Below, piece by piece: positions 14,823 through 27,095 of a stretch of DNA of 64,000 nucleotides; the first letter of the stretch is position 1, and each line of letters begins with the position of its first letter. Both the position numbers and the translations under genes were made by a program. Below the pieces are notes generated by a model. It saw nothing but the letters and a program-made list of their open reading frames with translations. It was not told where the DNA came from and ran no database searches. Source of the DNA: Gavia stellata (lineage: Eukaryota > Chordata > Aves > Gaviiformes > Gaviidae); assembly GCF_030936135.1 (NCBI RefSeq), contig NC_082618.1:5553034-5617033 (forward strand), given 5' to 3'.

Positions 14823-15007
14823 ACACCTTCCCAGGGAGGCCCCCCACAACCTGTCTTTGATTGCCTCGTTGACATTTTTGCCAAAACACCACTAGTGGAA
14901 GTCAGGCTGGCTGTGCTGGTATGGAATAGCAGCCTCACTGGCATATGGACTGTTCTGTAGATTATTAATACAAGTGGAGCTGTCTTTAATTTAACTTTAT
15001 CGCTAGA

Positions 15008-15013
15008 AATAAA
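15008..15013 (+). terminator. Proximal AATAAA poly(A) signal candidate, YWHAG
   Basis: The hexamer AATAAA lies 293 nt after the stop codon. Use of this site would give a short-UTR mRNA. A second proximal hexamer is at 15233-15238. Whether either is used cannot be told from sequence alone. Confidence 0.45.
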
Positions 15014-17506
15014 AGGGTTTTAAGATGAATTCGCGTGGATGGAATGGCCCTCGTTTTTAAGGAAAGCAACGCAAAAAAAAAAGGGAGTTCTGTGGTTCCA
15101 GTAAGGCTTCATGCATTTGTTTCTTCAGTCCAAGTGCCGTGTGTCCGTGCCATGTCGCGGGGCGTCTCTCTGCAGCGCTCTGCCCGGCAGGGCGTAGCTT
15201 AAAATCCCCAAATTGAGAAGGAATTAAAAAAAAATAAAACTAAAGAATTCGGGGCTTGCAAAGCCCCGGGATTTAGGCCATCCAATCTTTTTTGTTGTTG
15301 TTGTTAAGATATTTATTAGGGTAGCTTACAGTATTAACACTAAATTGCAGTTTACAGTATTTCTACATTACAGCCATATGACATCAAGCCTTTGATTGTC
15401 TGTTTTTTCTTTTGCTAGTTCTTTTGGCTTGCCTTCCTGATCAGTCCTCGCCTGTGGACTGGCTTTAGCTATTCTGTGTCGCCCAAGGCAAGAAGACCGC
15501 CCGCCCGAGGAACATCAAAGCTGCTCTAGTTTTTTGGTCAACAGCTTAACAGGTGCTTGGCTAGCGGCTGTTTCAACTATTTTAAGTCCACAGCAAAAGG
15601 TTTAAGAACTTAATTAGACAAGGGGGAAGTGTTTAAACTTAAAATGCCACTTAAATAAAAAATAAATAAAAAAAATTAAAAAAAAAAGAGCATTCAGGTC
15701 TGTATGTCATGTACTGTGTTTGGTATTTCAAAAGACCATCCTGATTTAAGGTGCCACAGCTGCTTCCTCAGGGATTGCACTGCCATTTCACTCTGCCTGA
15801 CTTTCTCCCACTGTACCATGAGGTTTGTCAGCAGATCTCCGGCACCCAGGCTCCCTTGTTTGTCACCAGGGAAGCCAGGTGCGTTTTCCTTTCTCCTGGG
15901 GAAGCTTGTGGTGTAATGAGTGAACTTCAGGAGCTTAGAAGCTAATTTGGTAGAGAAATCCTCAAGGGAAGAGCTACAATCATAGACATTTCGATCAACC
16001 ATCGGGAGCCCAGGAACTTAGTTCTCTTCTTCGCAAAATCTTTTCTGAGTCTGTCTGATCTGGCTGGGGGTGGGAGATGGGGCATCTGAGTTGCTTAGCA
16101 GGTAATATTTACCCCATTTTTAGTAAATTGTATTATTTTTAATTTTTATTTTTACATCGTTGTTGGAAGTTCACTGCTGTTCTCTGGCTCGCGGAGTGCT
16201 GTGCCACGTAGCTTTTCACCTAAAGCTGCACAGTAAGGAAAAATCGCACTCGTGCATTGCTATTTTATCTTTTTTGGAAACAGGCTTTCATTGTCCCTTT
16301 CGAGAGTCAGTCTGCCAACAGCGCGTCGTGGTGTTGCACACACGGTACAGCCGCTCCTGCTGTCAGGTTGCACGGGGAGATGTCGCTCCGGCTCTCTCCC
16401 CGCAGTCATACGAAGCCACTACCCCAACTCCTCGGGGAGCGAGCGGAGCCGAGGCCGGTGCTCGGCCTCCAGATACTGCCCCAGCGATGCTGGCAAAGCT
16501 TTTTTTTTTTGACTGGGATGCCTTCGCACGCAGAGTCTCGCCCAGCCTTGCTCACGGCGAGCGAGCAAGCGCATCCGCTGGGTGTAGGGTGTGCAGCATC
16601 CCGCGGCGAGAGGCTCGCGCTGCCGGTACGTGCCGTGGACTGGAAGATTGCTTTAGGCTTTTACCTTCCTTTGATTGACCCTCGTGTCCCATGAGCAGTG
16701 TTGTCCCAGCTGTATAATTTGGAAGTGATTTACTGGAATTACAAAACCTATCTCTTTTTTTTTTTTTTTTCTCCTTTTCGGCTTTTGCTCTGGCTGCTTT
16801 AGGAAACTTATGCGGGAGAGATGGCACAAGAGGGCTAAAAACAGAGTGGGGGTCAGGGACTTGATTTTTAAGCAGCTTGAATGGTTTCTTTCGTTTTTTA
16901 AGAGATGCACTTGCCTATGATACTGTCTCTCCAGTGAAATGATTACTGCTCCATTACTCTATTGATACAATATTGTGCATGCTAGTGTCGTATTTCTATA
17001 CAGTAGCTTGAAATTTATTAACTTATACTGTAGATGTTATGTATTCCTATGACAAAATAGTCTTCAAAAATTTTTTAAAGTTTTTTAATTTATTTTTTTT
17101 CTTTTGGGGGTAAAGTTTGCTCTACCAAATAGTGATCGTAACAAACTGATCTGTTATGGATGTTGCTATAGTGACATGCAATTATATATGATTTTGTTTT
17201 TAAAAAGGAAAAAAAAGCAAAAGAAAACACCAGTGTTAGCTTAATCTTAATGTCTGGTGTTCGTCATGGTGAAATTATAACTATTACAGTGTAGGAGAAC
17301 AATGACTGTGTTCTTTGAATGAGCCTTTGTTTGTGCTTTTTGTCATGTTATGCAGTGAACTATTTTTAAGGTCTAATCAGTGATTATTTTTCCAACTCCG
17401 TGTTTCTGTAAGGAATTATTTCACACACGGACCATTCTTAGCAGTTTTTCCTCAGTGATGGAATATCATGAATGTGAGTCATTATGTAGCCGTCGTACAT
17501 TGAGCA

Positions 17507-17512
17507 AATAAA
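17507..17512 (+). terminator. Distal AATAAA poly(A) signal, YWHAG
   Basis: AATAAA is followed within about 20 nt by a change from AT-rich UTR to GC-rich intergenic DNA. Its distance from the stop matches the long YWHAG mRNA. It is the best candidate for the major 3' end. Confidence 0.8.
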
Positions 17513-17906
17513 CTTACAGATCTGACGTCAGCGCTGCTTAATTGTTATCGCCTCTGTCGAGTTTCTGGGGGGCTCTGTGGGCTGGGGGGCTCCCCCTCGC
17601 CGTTGGGGCTCGGGAGCCGGGGCAGGCAGCGGAGGCCGGGAGCGAACAGCCTTGTTTCTGCTCACTGGAGGCCGTCTCCCTTCCGCCAGCGCCGAGGGAA
17701 GCCGAGATGCCGTGCTCCGCATCCCTGCGGGTTAGCGGTTCACCAGGCTCCCAGCCTTCCCGGGCCAGAGGCGAACGTCCTCCCAGGATGGGGGACCCAC
17801 GGGGATGGTCCCTGCGTGCTCCCGTGGGAGCGGGGGGGGTGGGTGGGTGTCTCCCCGCCTGCCTCTCTCCCTCCCCAATGGTTTTTCCACTCGAAGCCGC
17901 GCGCGG

Positions 17907-17971
17907 TGACTCACGCTGTAAAAATACTCCCCTCTCCTGGAAACGATAAACCGAAAATGAGCCTTGACTCA
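17907..17971. promoter_or_regulatory. Pair of AP-1 (TGACTCA) motifs
   Basis: Perfect TGACTCA heptamers lie at 17907-17913 and 17965-17971, both within the longer string TGACTCACGC, 58 bp apart. A third TGACTCA is at 19223-19229. They sit 2.5-3 kb beyond the HSPB1 3' end. Enhancer function is inferred from motif only. Confidence 0.4.
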
Positions 17972-19629
17972 CGCGCCCTGCGAGGGACCCCAGGGGGGTG
18001 CAGGACAGACACCCCCGGGGAAGGGGCTGGGAACAGCCCCCGGGTGATGACAAAGAGGGGCTGGGGGGTCACCGAGCACCCCCCACACGGAGGGAGGGAC
18101 ACCCCCGGGGCAGCACCCCCTCCCAGCACCCGTGCACACTGACAGCCTCCCTCTTGCTAAGGCTGGGGTGGCTTTTTGGGAGGCGAGAGCCACCGTGGGC
18201 TTTGCCCTGCGTGGCACCCATGCCCACCCACTCTGGCATGGCCACAGGAGAGGGGAGGGGGCCGGGGATGCCCCCTCTTCCCTTGGAGACATGCTTGGGC
18301 TGACAAATCTGGCCGGTGGCCACTGGGCTGCCAGGGATGCAGTGGAAGCAGGACCCGATCCTGCCCAGCTGAGCCTGGCCTGGCACACTCCCAAGCCCGG
18401 CGTAGCCCCACATCTCCCCCATCCTGACCCCCTCCTCCCCTCGCTGGCGGGGCTTCAGTTTTCCCACCTGGAGGGGGAAATGGATCCCCCAGGCTGGAGC
18501 AGCGCCCGGTGCCCTGGGCATGGCAATGCCGTGGGTGTGCGCGGGTCGGTGTCCCCCGGAGACGCACCGGAGGGGCAGAGAGAGAGGGAAAGAGCATGAG
18601 CCAGCAGGCAGGGGCCTCCTCGCCGCTTGTCAGGCAGGATTTAGCCCTAAAAGGGGGTGTTATGTGTCCCTGGGGCTGGGTGCTCTGCAGACACAGGCAG
18701 AGGGGCTGGGGAGGGGGGACAGCCCCCGCCTGGCACCCCCAGCCCTGCCTGCAGGGACCTCCCGCTCTCCCCGTCCCCGATGCTGGAGCCTGACAGATGG
18801 ACGCCCTCCCAGGAGGCATGAGACCTACCAAACTCATCACACCAACCCCTGCTCCAGGTGCTGCAGGGCTGGGCAGAGGGGTTGCTGTTCATCCCCCCCC
18901 TCAGCCTGGGCTGCCAGCGGCTGCTGCTCGCTATGGCAACCATCTCCATCGCTCTGGTTGCCGTGGTCACCTATCCCCAAAATGACACACACACGCGGGG
19001 GGGCCCCCAAGCACACGGGTGATCCCCGGCAGCAGGAGCTGACCCTGGCCCCAGCCCGGGCATCGTTCCTGAGACCTGCCAAACTCATTGCACCTCAGAC
19101 TGCTGGGGCAGGGGGGTTGGGGCTCAGGGAGAAGGGGCTCAGGGGGCACACGGAGCCCCCCAGGCTCGGAGAGGGGCCTCACAGCTGTAGGATTCCTCCC
19201 AGGTCACCGTCTGACTCCGGGATGACTCAGGGGGGATTAGTGGGATTTGTCGGAGCGGGAACATCGCAGCCACGGGCCCGGGCTCAGCCATGTAGGGCTG
19301 GTCCTGCCCGGAGGCACGGGGGCGTGGGGGGCATGGGGCCAGCCGGGGCCGAAAGGCATCGGGACCCAGACCCCCTGCCACATCCAGCCCCCCCAGCATG
19401 GCTGCAGCCCCGCAGCTGAACCCCCCCAACCTGCTGGCCCATCGCAATGGGGTGAGAGGAAGGGGGCACACGGGGGGGCAGGGTTGGGGCTGGAGGGGCA
19501 TGCTGCCGGGGACGGGGGTCTTTCCCGGCCGGAGCTTCTGCCGCTGGAGCCCCTGTTTGCCCTCGGGCTCCCCTGCGACCTGGGGGGCGGGTGGGGGTGT
19601 GTGGGGTGCGGGTGTGGTGTGTGCTTGCT

Positions 19630-20245
19630 TTTCAGGGATGTAGAGCCCCGGAGTGGTGACACTGGGGAGTTGAGACCCAAAATGGTCAGATCCGGGATGT
19701 TGAGACCCCGAGTTTTGGAGACCAGGGATGGTGAGACGCAGGGTGCTGAGATCTGGGATTTTAGAGACTTGGGATGTAGGAGACCCAGGATGCTGAGACC
19801 CGAGATGTGGGGGAGCCAGAATTTTGGAGACCAGGCATGTCAGAGACCCAGGATGTCGGACACACAGGATGTTGGAGATCTGGGATGTTGAGACCCAGAA
19901 TTTTGAAGACCTGGGATGTCAGAGACCCGGGATGTGGAAAACTGGGATGCTGAGCCTGGGATGTTGGAGACCTGGGATGTCAGAGACCTGGGATGTCAGT
20001 GACCTGGGATGTCAGTTACCTGGGGTGTGGAAAACTGGGATGCTGAGCCTGGGATGTTGGAGACCTGGGATGTGGAGACCAGAGATTTTGGAGACCTGGG
20101 ATGCTGGAGGCTGGGATATGGAGACCTGGGATGTGGGATATCCAGGATAGGGAGACTCGGGATGTGAAGACCCGGGATGCTGAGCCCGGGATGTGAAGAC
20201 CTGGGAAGTGGAGCCCCGGGATGTGGAGCCCCAGGATGCTGACCC
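19630..20245. repeat. Minisatellite, GGATGT-GAGACCTGG type
   Basis: About 600 bp is built from irregular units of roughly 15-20 bp resembling 'gagacctgggatgt', with substitutions and short spacers. The repeats keep several frames open on both strands, which explains long spurious frames here. Confidence 0.85.
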
Positions 20246-20268
20246 CAGGCTGTTGAGCAGGGCTCGGT

Positions 20269-20315
20269 GGCCCCCCCGCTGGCCACGCTGGCCCCCCCGC
20301 TGGCCACGCTGGCCC
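20269..20315. repeat. 21 bp GC-rich tandem repeat (about 2.2 copies)
   Basis: The unit ggcccccccgctggccacgct occurs twice and then partly a third time, directly after the larger minisatellite. Confidence 0.8.
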
Positions 20316-20510
20316 CAGGCAGCCCCATCCCAGTGCTCTGGTCCAGCCGCACCAGAGCAGGGAGCCGGTGCCCATGGTGTGGTTCCCACCTGGCACAGCA
20401 CAGCCGCGGTGCACCGGTGCCGCCGGGGGTCCCGGGGGACAGGCACAGGGCATGGGGACAGGTTTCTTTCACCGCTTTTTATTCCGGCTGATTCTATCGG
20501 TTCCTTCACA

Positions 20511-20516
20511 TTTATT
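20511..20516 (-). terminator. HSPB1: AATAAA poly(A) signal of HSPB1
   Basis: On the minus strand AATAAA lies about 130 nt downstream of the HSPB1 stop codon, giving a short 3'UTR as expected for this gene. A second AATAAA at 20483-20478 is 33 nt further on. Cleavage is expected between about 20500 and 20460. Confidence 0.75.
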
Positions 20517-20644
20517 CAAGGCACTCGGTGACCGGGCGAGTACAAAATAGACAATAAAAAGGGGGCTGCGAGCAGGGGCGGGTGTGAGGATGCAGCTTGT
20601 GCAGGGGGATCGCGGTGGCGGCTTCTCCTCCTCGTCGCTGCCGC

Positions 20645-22483
<1,839 letters not shown>

Positions 22484-22539
22484 GGTGCGCAGGGCTGCCG
22501 GGGGGGCGGCCAGCGGCCACTTATGAAGAGGCCCGGGGG

Positions 22540-22549
22540 TTATTTTTAG
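22540..22549 (-). promoter_or_regulatory. HSPB1: TATA-like / MEF2-consensus element of HSPB1
   Basis: Minus-strand CTAAAAATAA matches YTA(A/T)4TAR exactly and lies at a core-promoter position. It may serve as TATA substitute, muscle element, or both. Confidence 0.5.
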
Positions 22550-22913
22550 CCGGGCGGCTCAGCTGGCTATTAATGGAAATTGCGGCAGGGCCCAAGGAAG
22601 GGACGAGAAACTTTCCCGGCCTTGGGGCGGCCGCACGCAGCCGCATCGGGTGGGCGGCACGGGGATGGGGCTGGCAGCCCCCCGGGTCCCCCCCGGCAGG
22701 GAGATGTCCGTCTGCCTCTCGCTGCGGGAGGTTTGGCTGGTTGGGAGTGATGGATGGCCCTTGGAGCGGATCCCGGCCTCACCCCCCCGCCTGCCTGCCT
22801 TTCTCGCCCGTAAAGCCATGCCAGGGACGCGCGGCCCCGCTGCGGCGTGGGGAGGGGATGAGTCAGTGGAGGAGCCCATGCGCGGCCCCGCGCCCGCTGC
22901 GTCACCCGCCAGC

Positions 22914-22928
22914 CAGAAGCTTCTGGAG
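22914..22928. promoter_or_regulatory. HSPB1: Heat-shock element
   Basis: CCAGAAGCTTCTGG (22913-22926) is a perfect 14 bp palindrome with GAA and TTC pentamer cores in the spacing bound by HSF1. A third, imperfect core (GAG) follows in phase at 22926-22928. It lies about 430 bp upstream of the HSPB1 start codon, which suits a heat-inducible small HSP gene. Confidence 0.8.
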
Positions 22929-22989
22929 CCCCCCAGCCCCCCAGCACCCAGCACCAAGCTGGGGTGAGGCTGCCCCAGCCCCTGGGGTG

Positions 22990-23165
22990 GGGGTCCCTGG
23001 GGCCCCCGGGGCTGGTGGGGCTCAGGGGGGCCAGTGGGACCAGTAGGGGTGATGGGGACTGGTGGGGGCTGATGGGGCTTACTGGGAGCCAATGGGACCA
23101 GTAGGACCTGATGGGAGCTGATGGGACCTCGTGAGGGCCGGGGGGCTGATAGAGCTGATGGAGTT
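22990..23165. repeat. Short degenerate GATGGGACC-type tandem repeat
   Basis: Imperfect 10-22 bp units such as 'ctgatggg(g/a)', 'gggaccagtagg' and 'gggagc' recur through this stretch. Confidence 0.6.
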
Positions 23166-23814
23166 GGGGGGCAGCACCCTCTCGGGTTGGGGGGGGGTGG
23201 CTCCTTCCCTTAGGCCTTTGCCCTCACGTCCAAACACGTTTCCGGGCAGCCGGGAAGGGATTCGTGTTTGGGGCCAGACTGCAGGCCCCCGATCCCGGGG
23301 AAGGGCTGTTTTCCCAGCCCGGCGAGCCTGGCAGCCCCTGGGAGCCCATCACCTCCCAGCCCCATGGAGCGGGACCGGCCCAGTTTTTGGGGGGGGCAGA
23401 GGCACCGTGGTGGGATGTGCCTTCTGCAGCTGAGCTCTGGCTGCTTTGCTTGAAGAGCGTGACCAGCGCCAGGAGACGGGCGGTAGCTGAGACCTGATGC
23501 ACTCAGTGCAGGGATGTGTGACCCCAGGGAGCCCTGCCCCTGGGGCACAGAGGGGAAAACAGTAAGGGGGGGGGGAATGCGGCGGGGGGGGATTTGGGGG
23601 GGTGTCCCCCCACCCGTGGCTGCAGTGGGTGCCAGGACCCCACCGGCCAAAACCCCTTTGTCTGGGGCAGAGCCCAGCGCTGTCTCTGAACTGGCGGGGG
23701 GGAAAGGTGCGGGGCTGGGGGGGGTGCAGGGCCGCATCCTGCGGGGGCTGGCGCAGGCTGGAGGGGAGCCTGGCGCAGGAGGGGGGGGCTGAGGCGCTGC
23801 AGGGACTGCAGACG

Positions 23815-24440
23815 TGAGGGGATGGGAGGGATGCGGGGAAATGGGAGGGATGCAGAGAGGGATGCAGGGAGGGACTGGAGAGATGCAGGCGGGGATGCAG
23901 GGAGGGATGCAGGGAGGGATGCAGGGAGGGAGTGGAGAGATGCAGGCGGGGATGCGGGGAGGGATGCGGGGAGGGATGCAGGGAGGGACTGGAGAGATGC
24001 AGGCGGGGATGCAAGGAGGCATGCAGGGAAATAGGAAGGATGGGAGGGATGGAGGGATGCAGGCAGGAATGCGGGGAGGGATGCGGGGAGGGATGCAGGG
24101 AGGGAGCGGAGAGATGCAGGCAGGGGTGCAAGGAGGCATGCAGGGAAATGGGAAAGATGGGAGGGATGCAGGGATGCAGGGAGGAATGCAGGGAGGGATG
24201 CAGGGATGCAGGGAGGAATGCAGGGAGGGATGCATGGAGATATGCAGGGAGGGATGCAGGGATGCAGGGAGGAGTGCAGGACAGGATGCAGGGAAGGGTG
24301 GGAGGGGTGCTGGGAGGGATGCAGGAGGGATGGGATGGGTGGGAGGGTTGCAGGCAGATGGGAGGGATGCAGGGAAGGCTGCAGGGAGGCAGAAGGGCTG
24401 CAGGGAGACGGGGAGGATGCAAGGGGCCTCCCCAGAGGGT
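23815..24440. repeat. Minisatellite, GGGATGCAGGGA unit
   Basis: About 600 bp consists of 12-13 bp units near 'gggatgcaggga', with higher-order blocks: 'ggagagatgcaggc(g/a)gg' recurs about every 60-130 bp. All six frames are largely open because the unit is stop-free, which produces a very long false minus-strand ORF. Confidence 0.95.
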
Positions 24441-24689
24441 TTCCCCCCACCCCGTAGCAGGATGCTCCAGGGGATCAGACACAACTGGTGCCCAGTGCTG
24501 CTCTGCACAGAGCCAGAGGCCGATGCACCGAGGAAGAGTGAGCCATGGGTGCCTGGAGGCAGAGGGCAGGAGGGGAGAGGTGGAAGGGTCTGCCGGGAGC
24601 GGGACGAGACACAGCCTGCACGGAGGGTGCAGGTTAACCTCCCTGAGCTGCCCCCGCCCCTGTGAAGAAACCGCTCCGTGCCCGGCAGA

Positions 24690-26878
24690 GTCATTTACAA
24701 TATATACTGTATATTTTATTATAATTGAACCAGCTCACTGAATCTACAGCTGTACTCACAACCCAGAAAAAAAAGAGAGAGCGCACGCGCGAGAGGAAAA
24801 TACTGAAGTATTTCTACAGAGTATTTGTTCCAGTTAGCTCCCTCCGTGGCAGGAGACAGAGACTGTAAAAGAGGAAGACTGGAAATTTTCCCTGATGTGC
24901 TGGCGTGTCCGTGCCGGCGCTGCAGTTGGGTCTCGGGCTTTCGGGAGCCGCAGTCCCGGGGGGCTGCAGGGCTGGGGGCTGCGGCCACTGGCAAAATCAC
25001 CCCTCGCCGGTGGCTTGGATGTTTTCAGGGGACACCCCACCCCCCCCCAGCAGGGTTTTGGGGCTCCTGGGGCCAGTCTGAGGTTCCCGGTAGGGCAATG
25101 GGGGGGGACGGGGGCTGTGGGGTGCCCAAGGGCTGCCGCAGCCGTGGCCGGAGAGGGGTGGGATGGTTTTCGGAGCACGTGGCTCAGGGGTTCACAGGGA
25201 TGTTGGGGGCACTTGTGCCCTTCATCTTACCAGGCTCGGGGGGAGCAGGACCCACATCCAGAGCTGCCGCCCTGCCTGGGGCTGGCACATGGGGACAAGC
25301 TGAGCCATGGAGAGCCACAAGCGCGTCCCCTCCTTACCTGTTCACCCCATTTCTAATGGCTCTGCTTGTCCGGGCACCGCAGAGGGTGACCGGCAGCTTT
25401 GCCAGCAGAGCAGGGGGTGGGTGGGAATACCCAGGGGCTGGCACCCGGCATGGCACGGCTCCTGGAGATGTTTCTCCAAGGGCTGGTGAATCCTCAGCCA
25501 GCAGCTGAGCCTGGTTCCTCGATGTGCCGGACTCAGGAAACGGGGGTCAACCCTGGAGTGCCCCTCCGCTCACATCTCTGCCCTCTCGGGACCTTCGGTT
25601 CATCAGGCTGCCGGCTAACGAGGCTGTCGCATTACTGGCCGAGCTGGAGTCCAAAGGATCCCCTCCCTGATCCCAGCTGGCTGGAAACCAGTGTCAAGCG
25701 GGACTGCCAAAGCCCGGCTTTTCATCCGGGGGCAGCGGGTTAATCCGGGCAGCTGCTCTCCCACCCAGGGAGGCTCATCCCCATCGTCCTGCTCCAGCCA
25801 GCCGGAAAACGTGGTGCCCGCACGGATTAAACACCAACAGCCCCGGGGGGCCAGGACCATCCTTGGGAGCTTTTTTTTTTTGGAAAATCAGCAAAGTCCT
25901 GCAAAAGTGGGGCTGCCGGCAAAGCCCGGGACTCTCCTGCCTCTCTCTTTCTGTAATTAAGTTTAAAAAGCCACTGCTCAGCCCCAGAGCAGGAGCGGGA
26001 GGTGGCCGGGGGCTGCGAGCCCAAAGATGGGGTAGGACATGCCAACGCTGGAGGATGGCTGGATGCGGCCCTGGGGGTGGAAAATCCCCAGCCCAGCCCT
26101 CATCCCCACAGCTCCCTCCTCCTGGGGGTGATGGCTCGGTCTCCCCCAAATTTGGGTGAGATGTATGGGTGCCGGGGACGGCTCTTGAGCCGGGACGAGC
26201 AGCATTAACCCACAGGGGTGGCCCCCCCCAGACATCCCCACTCAGGAAGAGACTTGTGGGGTGCTGCTGGGTGCTGGGTTTTGTTCATCCATGGCTCGGC
26301 ATGTGCTTGGGTCTGGGAGGACCCCAAAATCATTTGTGGTGCCCCTGTCCCCCGGGACACCATGGGGACACAGTGACAGCTCTGCCAAGGGAGAGCTGGG
26401 GCTTGCCTCTGGCTGGCATCGCACCCTCCAGCCAAGCCTGGGCTGGAGAAGCCCCCTCCTGCTCTCCCCCCCCCAAGGAAACACTTGTGCTAAAAAAGTC
26501 AAACCAACCCAAAAAAGCACAGGGGGCTCCAGGGGGGTCCCCAGCCACCCCGCCCGCTCACCCCAAGATCTCTGCTGAGCAATTTGTTCCCTCGCTCTGT
26601 GCTCACCCACCCCATCCCGCCCCACCCCGGTGCTCGCAGAAATAAAAAGATATCCCCCCCACCCCATCCCGACCCCCAAAACACCCCCCAGGGCAACGCA
26701 AGGACCCATTTGAGTTTTCGGCCCCCAACTTTTCCCCCGCCGCCAGGTCCATCCTTAGCAGCCCCCCAGCTCTTTGCCACCTGCCCGGTGGTCCCCGTCC
26801 CCCCCAGAGGTGCAGGCGGCATCGTGGGGGGGTGTATGGCCGGGATGGCGGGGGGCTGCGGCCGGGGGCTGGGGGGGC
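24690..26878 (-). other. SRRM3: SRRM3 3' untranslated region
   Basis: Downstream of the SRRM3 stop the first canonical minus-strand AATAAA is at 24720-24715, in an AT-rich patch (24690-24850) that contrasts with the GC-rich surroundings. A UTR of about 2.2 kb is implied. The extent is inferred from the signal and composition, not from transcript data. Confidence 0.6.
24715..24720 (-). terminator. SRRM3: AATAAA poly(A) signal candidate of SRRM3
   Basis: Minus-strand AATAAA in an AT-rich island 2.16 kb after the stop codon. I saw no other AATAAA on this strand between it and the stop codon. Confidence 0.6.
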
Positions 26879-27095
26879 TCAGAAGCCGGCGCTCTCCGAG
26901 CTGCTGCGGCTGTTGTAGCTGGGGCTGCGGCTGGGGCTGCGGGAGCGGCTGGGGGGGCTGCGAGTCCGGCTGCGGCTGCGGCTGGTGCTGTAGCTGTCGT
27001 AGCTGCGGCTGCGGCTGCGGCTGTAGGAGTAGGTGCTCAGCGAGCTGGAGGACGAGGGGCTGGGGCGGTAGTAGGGGATGGGACGCTTGCGAGCG
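26879..27095 (-). CDS. SRRM3: SRRM3 terminal coding exon N (end of eMIC and C-terminus)
   Basis: This exon encodes residues 567-638, starting [14 protein letters not shown] and continuing as Tyr/Ser/Arg-rich repeats ([16 protein letters not shown]), then a TGA stop. It is the second half of the eMIC region shared with SRRM4. The acceptor is TTTGCAG. The CAG/CGG-rich codons create long false frames in the other phases. Confidence 0.95.

Larger units (their letters stand above)
14716..17530 (+). other. YWHAG: YWHAG 3' untranslated region
   Basis: From the stop codon the sequence becomes AT-rich, with poly-T and poly-A runs typical of a long vertebrate 3'UTR. A canonical AATAAA at 17507-17512 precedes an abrupt switch to GC-rich DNA. 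A UTR of about 2.8 kb fits the size I know for mammalian YWHAG. Earlier AATAAA hexamers at 15008-15013 and 15233-15238 could give short-UTR isoforms. A guanine-rich tract lies just after the stop (14785-14822). Open frames in this stretch (for example 16160-16678) are chance frames. Confidence 0.85.
17531..20490. other. Intergenic region between convergent YWHAG and HSPB1
   Basis: This GC-rich stretch has no supportable gene. Open frames of up to about 300 codons occur on both strands, but they overlap each other, show no domain and reflect a lack of stop codons in G/C-rich sequence. Recognisable contents are AP-1 motifs (17907, 17965, 19223), a repeated gagacct-ccaaactcat string (about 18828 and 19071), and the tandem repeats at 19630-20245 and 20269-20312. 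Confidence 0.75.
22490..22960 (-). promoter_or_regulatory. HSPB1: HSPB1 promoter region (CpG-rich)
   Basis: This is GC- and CpG-rich sequence directly upstream of the HSPB1 ATG. Reading toward the gene it holds a heat-shock element (22916-22928), an AP-1 site TGAGTCA (22859-22865) and an A/T-rich element CTAAAAATAA (22549-22540). The last could act as TATA-like box and is also a perfect MEF2 consensus. The distance from that element to the ATG (about 57 nt) leaves a 5'UTR of roughly 30 nt if transcription begins about 30 nt downstream of it. Confidence 0.7.
22960..24690. other. Intergenic region between SRRM3 3' end and HSPB1 promoter
   Basis: No gene is supported. The region holds a short GATGGG-type repeat (about 22990-23165), poly-G tracts and the large minisatellite at 23815-24440. 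The 494-codon minus-strand frame across 23210-24694 is made largely of repeat-encoded Cys/Ile/Pro/Ser/His strings and is not a gene. Confidence 0.75.

Noticed and set aside
22600-22616. Second heat-shock element near GAGAAACTTTC
   Set aside because: The GAA and TTC cores are separated by three bases rather than two, so the HSF spacing is broken.
23210-24694. 494-codon minus-strand open frame
   Set aside because: It is largely translated minisatellite (repeated Cys-Ile-Pro-Pro / His-Pro-Ser strings), with parallel open frames in other phases. No domain, no splice links.
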